From assembly GCA_035403265.1 (NCBI GenBank), contig DAONEV010000064.1:1-14577 (forward strand): a stretch of 14,577 nucleotides of DNA, written 5' to 3'. This document shows positions 1-6,302 of the stretch, one piece after another. The notes below the pieces were generated by a model. That model was not told the origin of the DNA. It ran no database searches and was given only the letters and a program-made list of their open reading frames with translations. The position numbers were made by a program, and so were the translations under genes. How positions within the stretch are numbered: the first letter of the stretch is position 1; each line of letters begins with the position of its first letter. The stretch is from JAAYVZ01 sp035403265. Lineage in GTDB: Bacteria > Acidobacteriota > Thermoanaerobaculia > Thermoanaerobaculales > Thermoanaerobaculaceae.

Positions 1-204
1 GTCGAGGACGCCCTCTCGCCGATCGCCATCCTGGAGTGGAACCGCGACGCCCAGGGGTGGCAGCGGTCCAACGGCCAGGACGGCATGCTCGACGGCCGCC
101 AGGAAGAGCTGCGGCTGCCGGTGGCCCCGGGTGACCACGTGCTCTCGGTCCGAGCCGTGGACGACCATCACAACAGCGCCGTCGTCGCGGTGGAGGAGCA
201 CTGA
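1..204 (+). CDS. C-terminal fragment of Ig/FnIII-like domain protein (5' truncated)
   Basis: The window opens inside this gene; 67 codons and a TGA stop are visible. The residues follow a pattern common at the end of large bacterial beta-propeller or NHL-repeat proteins: an S-P-I segment, an alternating strand with W-N-R-D and G-W, then Q-D-G-M-L-D-G and a final strand H-V-L-S-V-R-A-V-D-D containing the typical R-A-x-D turn, as in an Ig/fibronectin type III fold. It is probably secreted or surface exposed, but the N-terminus is outside the window, so the main function cannot be read. The stop overlaps the coaD start by one base (TGATG), so the two genes are likely translationally coupled, which is an unusual partner for coaD. 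The fold assignment is by pattern recognition only. Confidence 0.7.
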   Translation, partial: VEDALSPIAILEWNRDAQGWQRSNGQDGMLDGRQEELRLPVAPGDHVLSVRAVDDHHNSAVVAVEEH

Positions 205-698
205 TGGCCGATCTTCCTCTGGCCGCGATCTACCCTGGCAGCTTCGACCCCATGCACCTCGGGCACGTGGACATCATCCGCCGGGCCCACGGGATCTTTC
301 CGAGAGTGATCGTCGCGGTGCTCCAGAACACCGACAAGACCCCGCTGCTCCCGGTCGCGACGCGAGTCGAGCTGATCGAGCACAGCATGGCCGGCCTGCC
401 CGGGATCGAGTTCACGTCGTTCTCCGGGCTGCTCGTCGACTTCATGCAGCACTCGGGCGCCCGGGTCATCCTGCGCGGCATGCGCGCGGTCTCCGACTTC
501 GAGTACGAGTTCCAGATCGCCCTCATGAATCGCCGGTTGTGGACGCAGGCCGAAACCGTCTTCCTGACTCCCAACGAGGAGTTCACCTACCTGTCGTCCC
601 GGGTCGTGAAGGAGATCTGGCAGCTGGGCGGCGACGTGTCGGGCCTGGTGCCCGGCCCCGTCTTCGAGGCTCTTCGGGCCCTTCCCCTGCCGCGCTGA
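204..698 (+). CDS. coaD: Phosphopantetheine adenylyltransferase (CoaD)
   Basis: Transfers AMP from ATP to 4'-phosphopantetheine to give dephospho-CoA, the penultimate step of coenzyme A synthesis, in the cytoplasm. The 164-residue product has the usual family length. Visible hallmarks: the N-terminal nucleotidyltransferase strand and loop Y-P-G-S-F-D-P (10-16) followed by the H-x-G-H signature H18-L-G-H21; the R-G-M-R motif (91-94) with D-F-E-Y-E-F (98-103) and M-N-R (108-110); and Y-L-S-S-R-V-V-K-E-I (129-138), the nucleotide-binding segment near the C-terminus. GGAGGAG lies just upstream of the ATG, inside the end of the preceding gene. The ATG shares its A with that gene's stop. The converging kinase gene ends 22 bp downstream, with no obvious intrinsic terminator between them. 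Confidence 0.97.
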   Translation: MADLPLAAIYPGSFDPMHLGHVDIIRRAHGIFPRVIVAVLQNTDKTPLLPVATRVELIEHSMAGLPGIEFTSFSGLLVDFMQHSGARVILRGMRAVSDFEYEFQIALMNRRLWTQAETVFLTPNEEFTYLSSRVVKEIWQLGGDVSGLVPGPVFEALRALPLPR

Positions 699-720
699 CT
701 ACCTGCGGCGGACCGAGCCG

Positions 721-2556
721 TCACTTCTTCTTCTTGATCTTCTCGAGCTCGGTGTCCACGCTGACGATCTCGTCGTCCGCGTCCGCCTTCACGACGACCT
801 GGACCCAGGCGGTCTGGTACCCGGCCAGCGTCAGCTTCACGAGATACTTGCCAGCCTTCGGGAACTCGTAGATCTGGCCACCGCCGAAGCCGTCCCAGTC
901 GTCGGCGATACCGAGCAGCTTGCCGTCGATCGTCACCTCGGCCTTGTCCGGGGAAACGCCGAACTTGGCGCCCTTCTGACATTCGAAGACCGTGGTGATT
1001 GGCGGCATCGTGGGGACCGGTGTCGGAGGCACGGGAGTCGCGGCAGAGGGTTCCACGCCCACCATGGGGGGCGGCGTGGAGGTGCGGAACTGCATGACGG
1101 TGGGCAAGGTGGTCGGCGCCTGGGTGGGCCACACCCATGGCGTCGGCGTCATGGTCGGCGATACCGAAGGCTCGGGAGACGGGAGCGTGGGCTCGACCGG
1201 AGCCTGGGGAGTGGGGCCCGAAGGCTCGGTTGCAACCACGATGACCGGTGGCACCGCAGGCGTCATCTCGCTGCCCACGACCGTCGGCGGAGTCTCCGGC
1301 TGGCGCCGTCCGCGCAGCACGACGAGCACCGCGATCGCCAGTAGACCGAGACCGACGAGGGCGATGGCCAGCTCGGCCCACCGTCGCGGTTTGCCTGGGG
1401 AACCGCCAGGCGGCGCCACGGCCGGTGGGATGGGCGGAGCCGGAGGAAGGATCGGCGGCGGGGCCGGCGGTTGAGCCGTCACCATGAGGGTCGGGGAGGT
1501 GGCGCCCACCGCTCCCGACGGGCGGGACTGGGCCGGGGTGGCCACAGCGCCCGTAGGGGCGGTCGCGGCGCGAGCGCCCGTGCCGCTCACTGGCGGCGGG
1601 ACCAAGACGGCGGACGGGGGAGGCCCTGGCGGAACCCGCGGGGGCGGGCCGGTCGGGCTGGCCACGAAGCTGGCTGGCGCCACGCCGACAGGAGCCGTGA
1701 CCGCGACCGGGGTGGCGCCGGTCAACCTGGCGGCCAACGCCCGCGCCTCGATGGCCATGGTCTGGCCGTCGGGCACCCGATCCTGGACAGACTTGGCCAG
1801 GCACCGCCGCAAGAACGCCCTCACGTCTTCGGGGAGCAGGCGGGAAGGCTCCTCGGCCGCCAGTGGATCCTCGTGCAGGATCTGGTAGATCAGCGTCGTT
1901 ACCGTCTCCGAGGGGAACGGCTTGCGACGCATCAGCAGCTCGTAGAGCATGACGCCCAGCGAGAAGAGATCCGCGCGGCCGTCGAGCTCCTGGCCGCGCA
2001 CCTGCTCCGGCGCCATGTAGGCCGGGCTGCCGACGACGATACCGGTGCGGGTGAGATTGGTCTCCTCGCCCACCGCCTTGGCGACCCCGAAATCGGCCAC
2101 CTTCACGCCGCCGTCCTTGGTCAGCATGATGTTGCCCGGCTTGACGTCGCGGTGGATGATGCCGAGGTTGTGGGCGACGGCCAGTGCCTCCGCCACGCGC
2201 GCCACGAGGCTGAGAGCCTCGCCCGGTGTCGGGTAGCTGCCACGGGACAGACGCTCGGCAAGGGACTCACCCTCGATGAGCTCCATCACCAGATACAGGG
2301 AGTCGCCTTCCCGGCCAGCGTCGTAGACCGTCACCACGCCCGGGTGGTTGATCCGCGCGGCCACCCGCGCCTCACGCAGGAAACGAGCCTCCAGCTCCTG
2401 GGACGAGGCTGACACCGCCCCCATGCGCGTGGCAATGACCTTGATGGCGACTGGCCGGTCGAGGGATGGGTCGACGCCCCTGTAGACCACGCCCATGGCG
2501 CCGCGTCCGAGCTCGCCGGTCACACGATATCGTCCAATGGTCACTGGTAGAGTCAC
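721..2556 (-). CDS. Transmembrane Ser/Thr protein kinase with PEGA domain
   Basis: A 611-residue Hanks-type kinase, the last gene of a four-gene minus-strand operon. The cytoplasmic kinase domain (about 8-275) is complete: glycine loop G-R-G-A-M-G (17-22), V-A-I-K with K39, helix-C Glu E62, catalytic H-R-D 135-137 with K139 and N142, D-F-G 155-157, and the activation segment ending G-S-P-A-Y-M-A-P-E (176-184). It should therefore be active. A long Pro/Ala-rich linker (about 285-390) leads to one membrane helix (about 394-415). A Pro/Thr-rich outer spacer (about 420-520) and a PEGA-type beta domain (about 533-600, V-T-I-D-G-K and A-G-K-Y-L-V-K-L-T-L-A-G-Y) follow; PEGA domains are usually extracytoplasmic surface-binding modules. 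The tail is Lys-rich. The start is GTG, supported by GGGAG about 6 nt upstream. Targets cannot be read from sequence. Confidence 0.93.
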   Translation of the reverse strand: MTLPVTIGRYRVTGELGRGAMGVVYRGVDPSLDRPVAIKVIATRMGAVSASSQELEARFLREARVAARINHPGVVTVYDAGREGDSLYLVMELIEGESLAERLSRGSYPTPGEALSLVARVAEALAVAHNLGIIHRDVKPGNIMLTKDGGVKVADFGVAKAVGEETNLTRTGIVVGSPAYMAPEQVRGQELDGRADLFSLGVMLYELLMRRKPFPSETVTTLIYQILHEDPLAAEEPSRLLPEDVRAFLRRCLAKSVQDRVPDGQTMAIEARALAARLTGATPVAVTAPVGVAPASFVASPTGPPPRVPPGPPPSAVLVPPPVSGTGARAATAPTGAVATPAQSRPSGAVGATSPTLMVTAQPPAPPPILPPAPPIPPAVAPPGGSPGKPRRWAELAIALVGLGLLAIAVLVVLRGRRQPETPPTVVGSEMTPAVPPVIVVATEPSGPTPQAPVEPTLPSPEPSVSPTMTPTPWVWPTQAPTTLPTVMQFRTSTPPPMVGVEPSAATPVPPTPVPTMPPITTVFECQKGAKFGVSPDKAEVTIDGKLLGIADDWDGFGGGQIYEFPKAGKYLVKLTLAGYQTAWVQVVVKADADDEIVSVDTELEKIKKKK

Positions 2557-2571
2557 GCTTCGCTCCCGGTT

Positions 2572-2931
2572 CTACGCCTCGGAGGGCAAGCCCTCGCTCA
2601 CCGTCGCATTGCCCTTGTCAGCCTCTTCGAGCAACTGGCGAGCCGCTGCGACGTTCTCGGGGGCCACGGCGAGGGCCACCGACACCTCGGCGGGGACCAG
2701 CTCATGGTGGGCCGGATCAGGGTCGCGCAGCTCGGCTTCGATGGCTGCGTCCTGGAGGTAGCCTTGCGCCAGCTCCGCCGCCTCCAGGGTGGGGAAGACC
2801 CCAACCTCGACCCACTCGGGGCCTTCCTCTCCGCCCTCCGGCGGGAGCGTCGCGACAAGCTCCACCTGGCACTCGGAGCAACGCTCGAACCCTTCGCGGT
2901 ACTCGACTCGGCACTCCGGACACCATGGCAT
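2572..2931 (-). CDS. Zinc-ribbon plus DUF2007 signal-transducing-type protein
   Basis: A 119-residue soluble protein. The N-terminal zinc ribbon uses C4-x-x-C7 and C18-x-x-C21. The rest (about 39-108) has the DUF2007 pattern: W-V-E-V-G-V-F-P-T-L-E-A-A-E-L-A, a helix, then a strand with acidic and His residues and V-A-P-E-N-V-A-A-A-R-Q-L-L. That family is ferredoxin-fold-like and annotated only as putative signal transducing. The start chosen is ATG at 2931, not the in-frame GTG at 2937, because the strong Shine-Dalgarno AGGAGGTG overlaps that GTG and sits at ideal spacing from the ATG. It lies 15 bp upstream of the kinase gene and about 19 bp after the small membrane protein, so co-transcription is near certain. 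A role as adaptor or substrate of the kinase is inference. Confidence 0.8.
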   Translation of the reverse strand: MPWCPECRVEYREGFERCSECQVELVATLPPEGGEEGPEWVEVGVFPTLEAAELAQGYLQDAAIEAELRDPDPAHHELVPAEVSVALAVAPENVAAARQLLEEADKGNATVSEGLPSEA

Positions 2932-2933
2932 GC

Positions 2934-2942
2934 TCACCTCCT
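2934..2942 (-). promoter_or_regulatory. Strong Shine-Dalgarno fixing the start of the zinc-ribbon gene
   Basis: On the minus strand this reads GAGGAGGTG just before A-G-C-ATG. The core GGAGG is 5 nt from the ATG at 2931 but directly abuts or overlaps the in-frame GTG at 2937, so the ATG is the more likely initiation codon. Confidence 0.6.
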
Positions 2943-2950
2943 CGAAAGGG

Positions 2951-3271
2951 TCAAAATTCGAACACCTCGCCTTCGAAGACGTCGGACAGTTGGCGCATCA
3001 CCGCCGTCGTCACCGCGGCCGAGGCCCCGGCGACGATGGCCGCCCCGCGGGCGCGCCCGAGCAGGAAGCCGAGCCCGGCCGCCGCGCCAATCGCGATGAG
3101 AGGGTGGCGTCGCACCAGGTCCCGCCAGTCGATCTCGTCGGGGATGACCTTGTCGAGGAGGTAGTCGGCGTCCAGCTTCGGACGACCGGCCCGCTGCGGT
3201 GCTTCCGACGCACCTTCCGGCTCATCCTCAGGCTCCAGATCGAGGACGGGTTCCGAGTCCATCTCGCTCAT
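2951..3271 (-). CDS. Small acidic-headed membrane protein, unknown function
   Basis: I do not recognise a named family with confidence. The 106-residue product has an acidic N-terminus (about 1-28, rich in Asp/Glu), a short amphipathic stretch including D-W-R-D-L-V-R-R-H-P (48-57), then a glycine/alanine-rich hydrophobic region (about 58-92: I-A-I-G-A-A-A-G-L-G-F-L-L-G-R and a second A-I-V-A-G-A-S-A-A-V). This could be one long or two short membrane helices of the glycine-zipper sort. The R-x-H-P followed by a Gly-rich helix resembles the C-terminus of YqjD/ElaB-like (DUF883) proteins such as its upstream neighbour. The start chosen is ATG 3271, 2 bp after the preceding stop, with GAGG at workable spacing; in-frame TTG 3277 and ATG 3259 are alternatives. 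It may work with the DUF883-like protein at the membrane. Confidence 0.75.
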   Translation of the reverse strand: MSEMDSEPVLDLEPEDEPEGASEAPQRAGRPKLDADYLLDKVIPDEIDWRDLVRRHPLIAIGAAAGLGFLLGRARGAAIVAGASAAVTTAVMRQLSDVFEGEVFEF

Positions 3272-3273
3272 GA

Positions 3274-3771
3274 TCAAGCCTCACGCGGCCGCACCAGGAA
3301 CCCCACGGTGAAGCCCACCGCCAGGGCGATCAGGATGGTCTTGCCGGGGTTGCGCTGGATGTAGTCGATGACGTCGTCGCGAATTGCCTTCGGATCGATC
3401 TCGGCCACCTTGGCCTTGATGCGCGCATAGCCCTTCTTGATCTCCTCGGAGAGCTTCTCGAGCTGCACCTTGGCCTTGGCATACAGCTCCTCGATCGCCT
3501 CCCGGGAGCGACCGTAGAGCTGGCCCATGTACTCCCGCACCGATTCCAGGGCGGCACTGGCGTCGGAGACGTACTCCTTGGCCTTGGCATAGGCCTCCGC
3601 CGAGCGGGCGCGCAGCGTCCCGTACCCGTCGCCCAACGCCTCCTTTGCCTTGTCCATGGACTCTTCGGCGCGGGCGATCCCTTCCTTGGCACTATCCAGG
3701 GCGTCCTGCACCATGTCCTCCAGTTGATCGATCTTCTCGTCGACACCAGGTGACTTCCTCGTTGTTGTCAT
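3274..3771 (-). CDS. DUF883 (YqjD/ElaB)-like helical membrane-anchored protein
   Basis: A 165-residue protein, first gene of the kinase operon. Residues about 10-130 are almost entirely charged amphipathic helix rich in Ala, Lys and Glu, with recurring Y-A-K-A-K units (61-65 and 97-101), resembling apolipoprotein/LEA-type coiled segments. The C-terminus Y-I-Q-R-N-P-G-K-T (137-145) followed by a hydrophobic helix (about 145-160, with A-V-G-F-T-V-G-F) and R-P-R-E-A is the classic DUF883 tail, an inner-membrane anchor. E. coli relatives YqjD and ElaB are membrane-anchored ribosome-associated proteins induced in stationary phase; whether this homologue binds ribosomes is unknown. The ATG start has GGGAGG 5 nt upstream. 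The stop is 2 bp from the next ATG. It has several Ser/Thr residues near the N-terminus (T2-T4, S7) that a kinase could use, which is speculation. Confidence 0.82.
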   Translation of the reverse strand: MTTTRKSPGVDEKIDQLEDMVQDALDSAKEGIARAEESMDKAKEALGDGYGTLRARSAEAYAKAKEYVSDASAALESVREYMGQLYGRSREAIEELYAKAKVQLEKLSEEIKKGYARIKAKVAEIDPKAIRDDVIDYIQRNPGKTILIALAVGFTVGFLVRPREA

Positions 3772-3799
3772 GGCGACCTCCCGCTTGTCTTACCGTTCG

Positions 3800-3829
3800 A
3801 TTCTACGCCCTGCCCGGCAAGGGGCGCAA
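3800..3829 (-). promoter_or_regulatory. Possible sigma70 promoter of the kinase operon
   Basis: On the minus strand, TAGAAT (3805-3800) is a 5/6 match to the -10 consensus, preceded at 18 bp by TTGCGC (3829-3824), only a 3/6 -35. It lies about 30 bp upstream of the first gene of the four-gene operon, where a promoter is needed. The -10 is good and the -35 weak. Confidence 0.35.
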
Positions 3830-3857
3830 CGCACCCCAGGCCATGGCCAGGCTTGAG

Positions 3858-3863
3858 TATGAT
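3858..3863 (+). promoter_or_regulatory. -10-like element TATGAT six bases before an ATG
   Basis: TATGAT matches the -10 consensus in 5/6 positions and ends 6 nt before the ATG at 3870, so transcription would begin at or next to that ATG. No consensus -35 is visible 16-18 bp upstream. It is the best candidate promoter for the mini-ORF and yihY-tldD-tldE. Confidence 0.35.
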
Positions 3864-3869
3864 GCCAGC

Positions 3870-3944
3870 ATGCAGCGACCTCCCGGCGCCGGCCTCTTCA
3901 ACTTGCTCGCTCCCGGCCGCGATTCCACGGGAGGGTGCTGCTGA
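3870..3944 (+). CDS. Possible 24-residue leader peptide ending Gly-Gly-Cys-Cys
   Basis: A short ORF begins M-Q-R-P-P-G-A-G and ends D-S-T-G-G-C-C followed by TGA. It has no Shine-Dalgarno, but TATGAT lies 6 nt upstream, as expected for a leaderless mRNA. Its TGA overlaps the preferred yihY ATG by one base (TGATG at 3942-3946), and the yihY Shine-Dalgarno (GGGAGGG, 3929-3935) is inside it, so translating this ORF could control yihY. It resembles no peptide family I can name. It could be a regulatory leader peptide, a peptide substrate of the TldD/TldE protease encoded downstream, or chance. The promoter spacing and exact coupling are the only support; conservation is untested. Confidence 0.35.
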   Translation: MQRPPGAGLFNLLAPGRDSTGGCC

Positions 3945-5071
3945 TGCGCTGGCTTGGAACGGCAGGCCGGTTTCTCGCCGAGCTGGGTCGTGCGCAGCAC
4001 CGCGACAAGCTCCATCTCCATGCTGCCGCCCTCGCCTACACGACCCTGTTCTCGTTCGTCCCCCTACTCACCGTGGCCCTGGTCACAGTGGGCCGGGTGC
4101 AGCCCGAGCGGGCCGAGCTGGTGGTGCGGGCGATCGCGACGGTGTTTCCGTTCTCGCCAGCCAGGGTGCAGGCGACCCTCGCCGCGTTCGCCGAGCGCAC
4201 CGCCTCGCTGGGATGGCTTGCCATCGTCCTTTCCGTGGTCGTCATCTTTAACGCGTTCTATCAGATCGAGGAGGTCGTAAACACCATCTGGGGAGTCCCC
4301 CGCAGCCGCAGGTGGCAGATCCGGTTCTTCTCCTTCGCGACGATCCTGGTGTGCGGACCGCTCCTCCTGGGCGCCCTCTTCTCGGCCCTCTACTGGCTCT
4401 CGTCACGCCGCTGGTACCCGAGCATCATCTACCTGGCGCGGCCCCTGCCGGCCCTCCTGGCCATGCTCGTGCTGGGCCTGCTCTACCGGTGGGTGCCTCA
4501 CACCCGCGTGCCGTGGCGGGCGGCGTGGACCGGCGCCGCGGTCGCCGCCTGCGGCCTGACGGTCCTCCACCTCGGCTTTCAGAGCTACCTCGGGTTGGCC
4601 TCGGATCTCAACGTCATCTACGGGTCCCTGGCCCTGGTGCTGTTCTTCCTGATCTCCCTCTACCTCTTCTGGCTGGCGCTGCTGCTGGGGGCGGAGGCGT
4701 CGTGGGTGGTCGGCCATGTACCACCGCGCCAACCGGAAAATGCCAACCCGGTTCTCGAGCTGCTGGCCGATCTGCTGCCCGCCCAGAGCCTGCCGGTGGC
4801 GACAGTCGAGAGACGTCTCGGGGAGTCGAGCGAGGAGGTGCTGACCCGGTTGACAACCGAGCCGCCTATCCTGCTCCGCTCGGGCGGGCGGGTCCGGCTG
4901 GCGCGCGAGCCCGAAGCGATCACCCTCGGCGAGGTGCGAGAGCGCGTCGGCGCCGGCACCGTCCCTGACCTCGACGCTCTGACGCTGGCCAGCTTTGCCA
5001 AGCACCTCGCCGGAAAGGACGAGCCCGCGGTGGCGTCCCTCGCCACTGTCCACGACGATGCACGACCGTGA
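3944..5071 (+). CDS. YihY/BrkB (UPF0761) family inner-membrane protein
   Basis: A 375-residue polytopic membrane protein. Family signatures: D-K-L-x-L-x-A-A-A-L-A-Y-T-T-L-F-S-F-V-P-L-L (21-42) forming the first helix, I-E-E-V-V-N-T-I-W-G-V (108-118), and near the last helices Y-G-S-L-A-L-V-L-F-F (226-235) with L-L-L-G-A-E (246-251). About six membrane segments fall between 27 and 257. A C-terminal cytoplasmic extension (about 265-375) looks like a winged-helix fold (E-R-R-L-G-E-S, L-R-S-G-G-R-V-R-L-A), as in longer YihY relatives. The family was once misnamed ribonuclease BN and has no settled function. ATG 3944 is preferred over GTG 3935 because GGGAGGG (3929-3935) abuts the latter and is 9 nt from the former. 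It overlaps tldD by 14 bp. Confidence 0.92.
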   Translation: MRWLGTAGRFLAELGRAQHRDKLHLHAAALAYTTLFSFVPLLTVALVTVGRVQPERAELVVRAIATVFPFSPARVQATLAAFAERTASLGWLAIVLSVVVIFNAFYQIEEVVNTIWGVPRSRRWQIRFFSFATILVCGPLLLGALFSALYWLSSRRWYPSIIYLARPLPALLAMLVLGLLYRWVPHTRVPWRAAWTGAAVAACGLTVLHLGFQSYLGLASDLNVIYGSLALVLFFLISLYLFWLALLLGAEASWVVGHVPPRQPENANPVLELLADLLPAQSLPVATVERRLGESSEEVLTRLTTEPPILLRSGGRVRLAREPEAITLGEVRERVGAGTVPDLDALTLASFAKHLAGKDEPAVASLATVHDDARP

Positions 5072-6302
5072 GCCCGCCAGCTCCGCCGTGCGGGCCTCTG
5101 GCGAGCGTGAGCACAGGGCCTGGCAGGCGGTGGCCTCCTCCCTGGAAAGCCTGCGCGACCTCGTCGACCTCTTCGTGGAGCGGCGCGTCGAGCGGACCTG
5201 GAGGCTCGAGGACGGCCGCGTCCTCGGAGTCGAGACCTCGCTCGGGGAGGGCGCCGCGTGCCGCTGGGACGATGGTCGCCTGACCTCCTGCGATGGCGTG
5301 GAACGCTCCCGGCTCGCCGCCCTCCTCGGCCTGGTCACCCGGCAGCTCCCCCACGTTCCCCTTCCCGAGCTACCCGCCCTGCCCGACCTGGACGCCCTCC
5401 GGCTGCCGGCGAGCCTCGGTCTGGCCACGGTCCGTTGGCTCTGGCGGGCCAGCGGCGTGGCCGGTCCGGGTGTCGGGTCGGCGATCGAGCGTCCAGTCCT
5501 CGTCGACCTCACGTGGACGGATGGCCGCCGCAGCGTGCGCCCTTGGCCGCTCGACCAGGCGTGGCCACCTCCGGCCCGCGCACCCGTGAAGCTCGGGTCG
5601 GTTTCTGCAGGCCCGATGCGCGTGCTGCTCTCCCCCCAGGCGGCTGCGACCCTGTTCCATGAGCTGCTCGGACACCCACTCGAAGGCGACATTCTCCTGG
5701 CGGGCGCCTCGCCATGGCGGGGCCGCCAGGGAGAGCGCATCCTGTCGTTACCGCTCGACCTCCTGGACGACCCGACACGCGTGGACCTGCCGGGGGGGTT
5801 CGGGGCCGACGACGAAGGCACTCCGGCGGCTCCCCGCCACCTCGTCCGGGAAGGGGTGCTGACCGGAGCCCTGGCAACGAGAGCCCAGGCTGCCTCGCTC
5901 GGGATCGAGCCGGGCAACGCGCGCCGGGCGACCGTCCACACCCCCCCGCGCCCGCGGGTCTCGAACCTCCTCGCGCACTGCCCTGGCGCTCTCGCCGAAC
6001 CGCCCCGCAACGAGGCCGAGGCGGAGGTCGAGGCGGTCTCCGCCGGCACGATCGAGCCCCGCGCCGGCCTTGTCGTGCTCCAGGTCCGCCTCGCTCACAC
6101 CCTGCGCCACGGCCGGCGCATGCGGGGACTTGCGCCCTTCACCTTGATGGGCCGCCTGGGCGCGGTTGCAGGAGGACTTCTCGCCGCTGCCGAGCCTGCC
6201 GGGATCAGTGCCGAGCCCGGCTGGTGCGGCAAGGAGGGGGAGGTGGTGCCGACGGGCAGCAGGTCGCCGTGGTTGTTGGTCGAAGGGTTGGAGGCGCGAT
6301 GA
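5058..6302 (+). CDS. tldD: TldD-like zinc metalloprotease subunit
   Basis: The catalytic half of a TldD/TldE heterodimer, which clips unfolded or modified peptides (in E. coli, microcin B17 leader removal and CcdA turnover). The product is 414 residues, shorter than E. coli TldD (about 480). The zinc motif H-E-x-x-x-H is H201-E202-L-L-G-H206, followed by P-L-E-G-D. The third ligand is likely C390 in W-C-G-K-E-G-E-V-V-P, matching the C-G-K-x-G-Q-x-V-P of the family. D-D-E-G-T-P (251-256) and the following R-E-G-V-L-T-G are also typical. The start is ATG 5058, 14 bp inside yihY; no clear Shine-Dalgarno is seen, so coupling or a later GTG (5088) is possible. The N-terminal domain is Arg-rich and divergent, but all catalytic residues are present, so it should be active. 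Confidence 0.9.
   Translation: MHDREPASSAVRASGEREHRAWQAVASSLESLRDLVDLFVERRVERTWRLEDGRVLGVETSLGEGAACRWDDGRLTSCDGVERSRLAALLGLVTRQLPHVPLPELPALPDLDALRLPASLGLATVRWLWRASGVAGPGVGSAIERPVLVDLTWTDGRRSVRPWPLDQAWPPPARAPVKLGSVSAGPMRVLLSPQAAATLFHELLGHPLEGDILLAGASPWRGRQGERILSLPLDLLDDPTRVDLPGGFGADDEGTPAAPRHLVREGVLTGALATRAQAASLGIEPGNARRATVHTPPRPRVSNLLAHCPGALAEPPRNEAEAEVEAVSAGTIEPRAGLVVLQVRLAHTLRHGRRMRGLAPFTLMGRLGAVAGGLLAAAEPAGISAEPGWCGKEGEVVPTGSRSPWLLVEGLEAR

Noticed and set aside
699..720. Shared terminator between coaD and the convergent kinase gene
   Set aside because: The 22-bp gap contains no stem with a T-run on either strand.
587..1804. Long open frame on the minus strand in another frame from the kinase
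   Set aside because: Arg/Gly/Pro-rich low-complexity translation with no domain; the kinase frame beneath it has complete catalytic motifs.
1471..2412. Long plus-strand open frame opposite the kinase domain
   Set aside because: Arg/His-rich antisense translation, a product of GC-skewed codons; no start signal or recognisable fold.
3870..3944. PqqA-type precursor peptide for a PQQ pathway
   Set aside because: Length is similar, but the conserved Glu and Tyr of PqqA are absent and no pqq genes are in the window.
3936..3960. Possible selenocysteine read-through (Cys-Cys-UGA-Cys) of the mini-ORF
   Set aside because: The frame beyond the UGA is Ser/Arg-rich shadow of yihY, no SECIS-like hairpin is apparent, and the TGATG overlap explains the stop.
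3803..4021. 72-codon minus-strand ORF between the DUF883 and yihY genes
   Set aside because: It overlaps the yihY start and the candidate operon promoters, has no clear ribosome site, and its composition resembles a shadow frame.
4403..6049. 548-codon minus-strand open frame opposite yihY and tldD
   Set aside because: Ser/Arg-rich with no motif, lies wholly antisense to two recognised genes.
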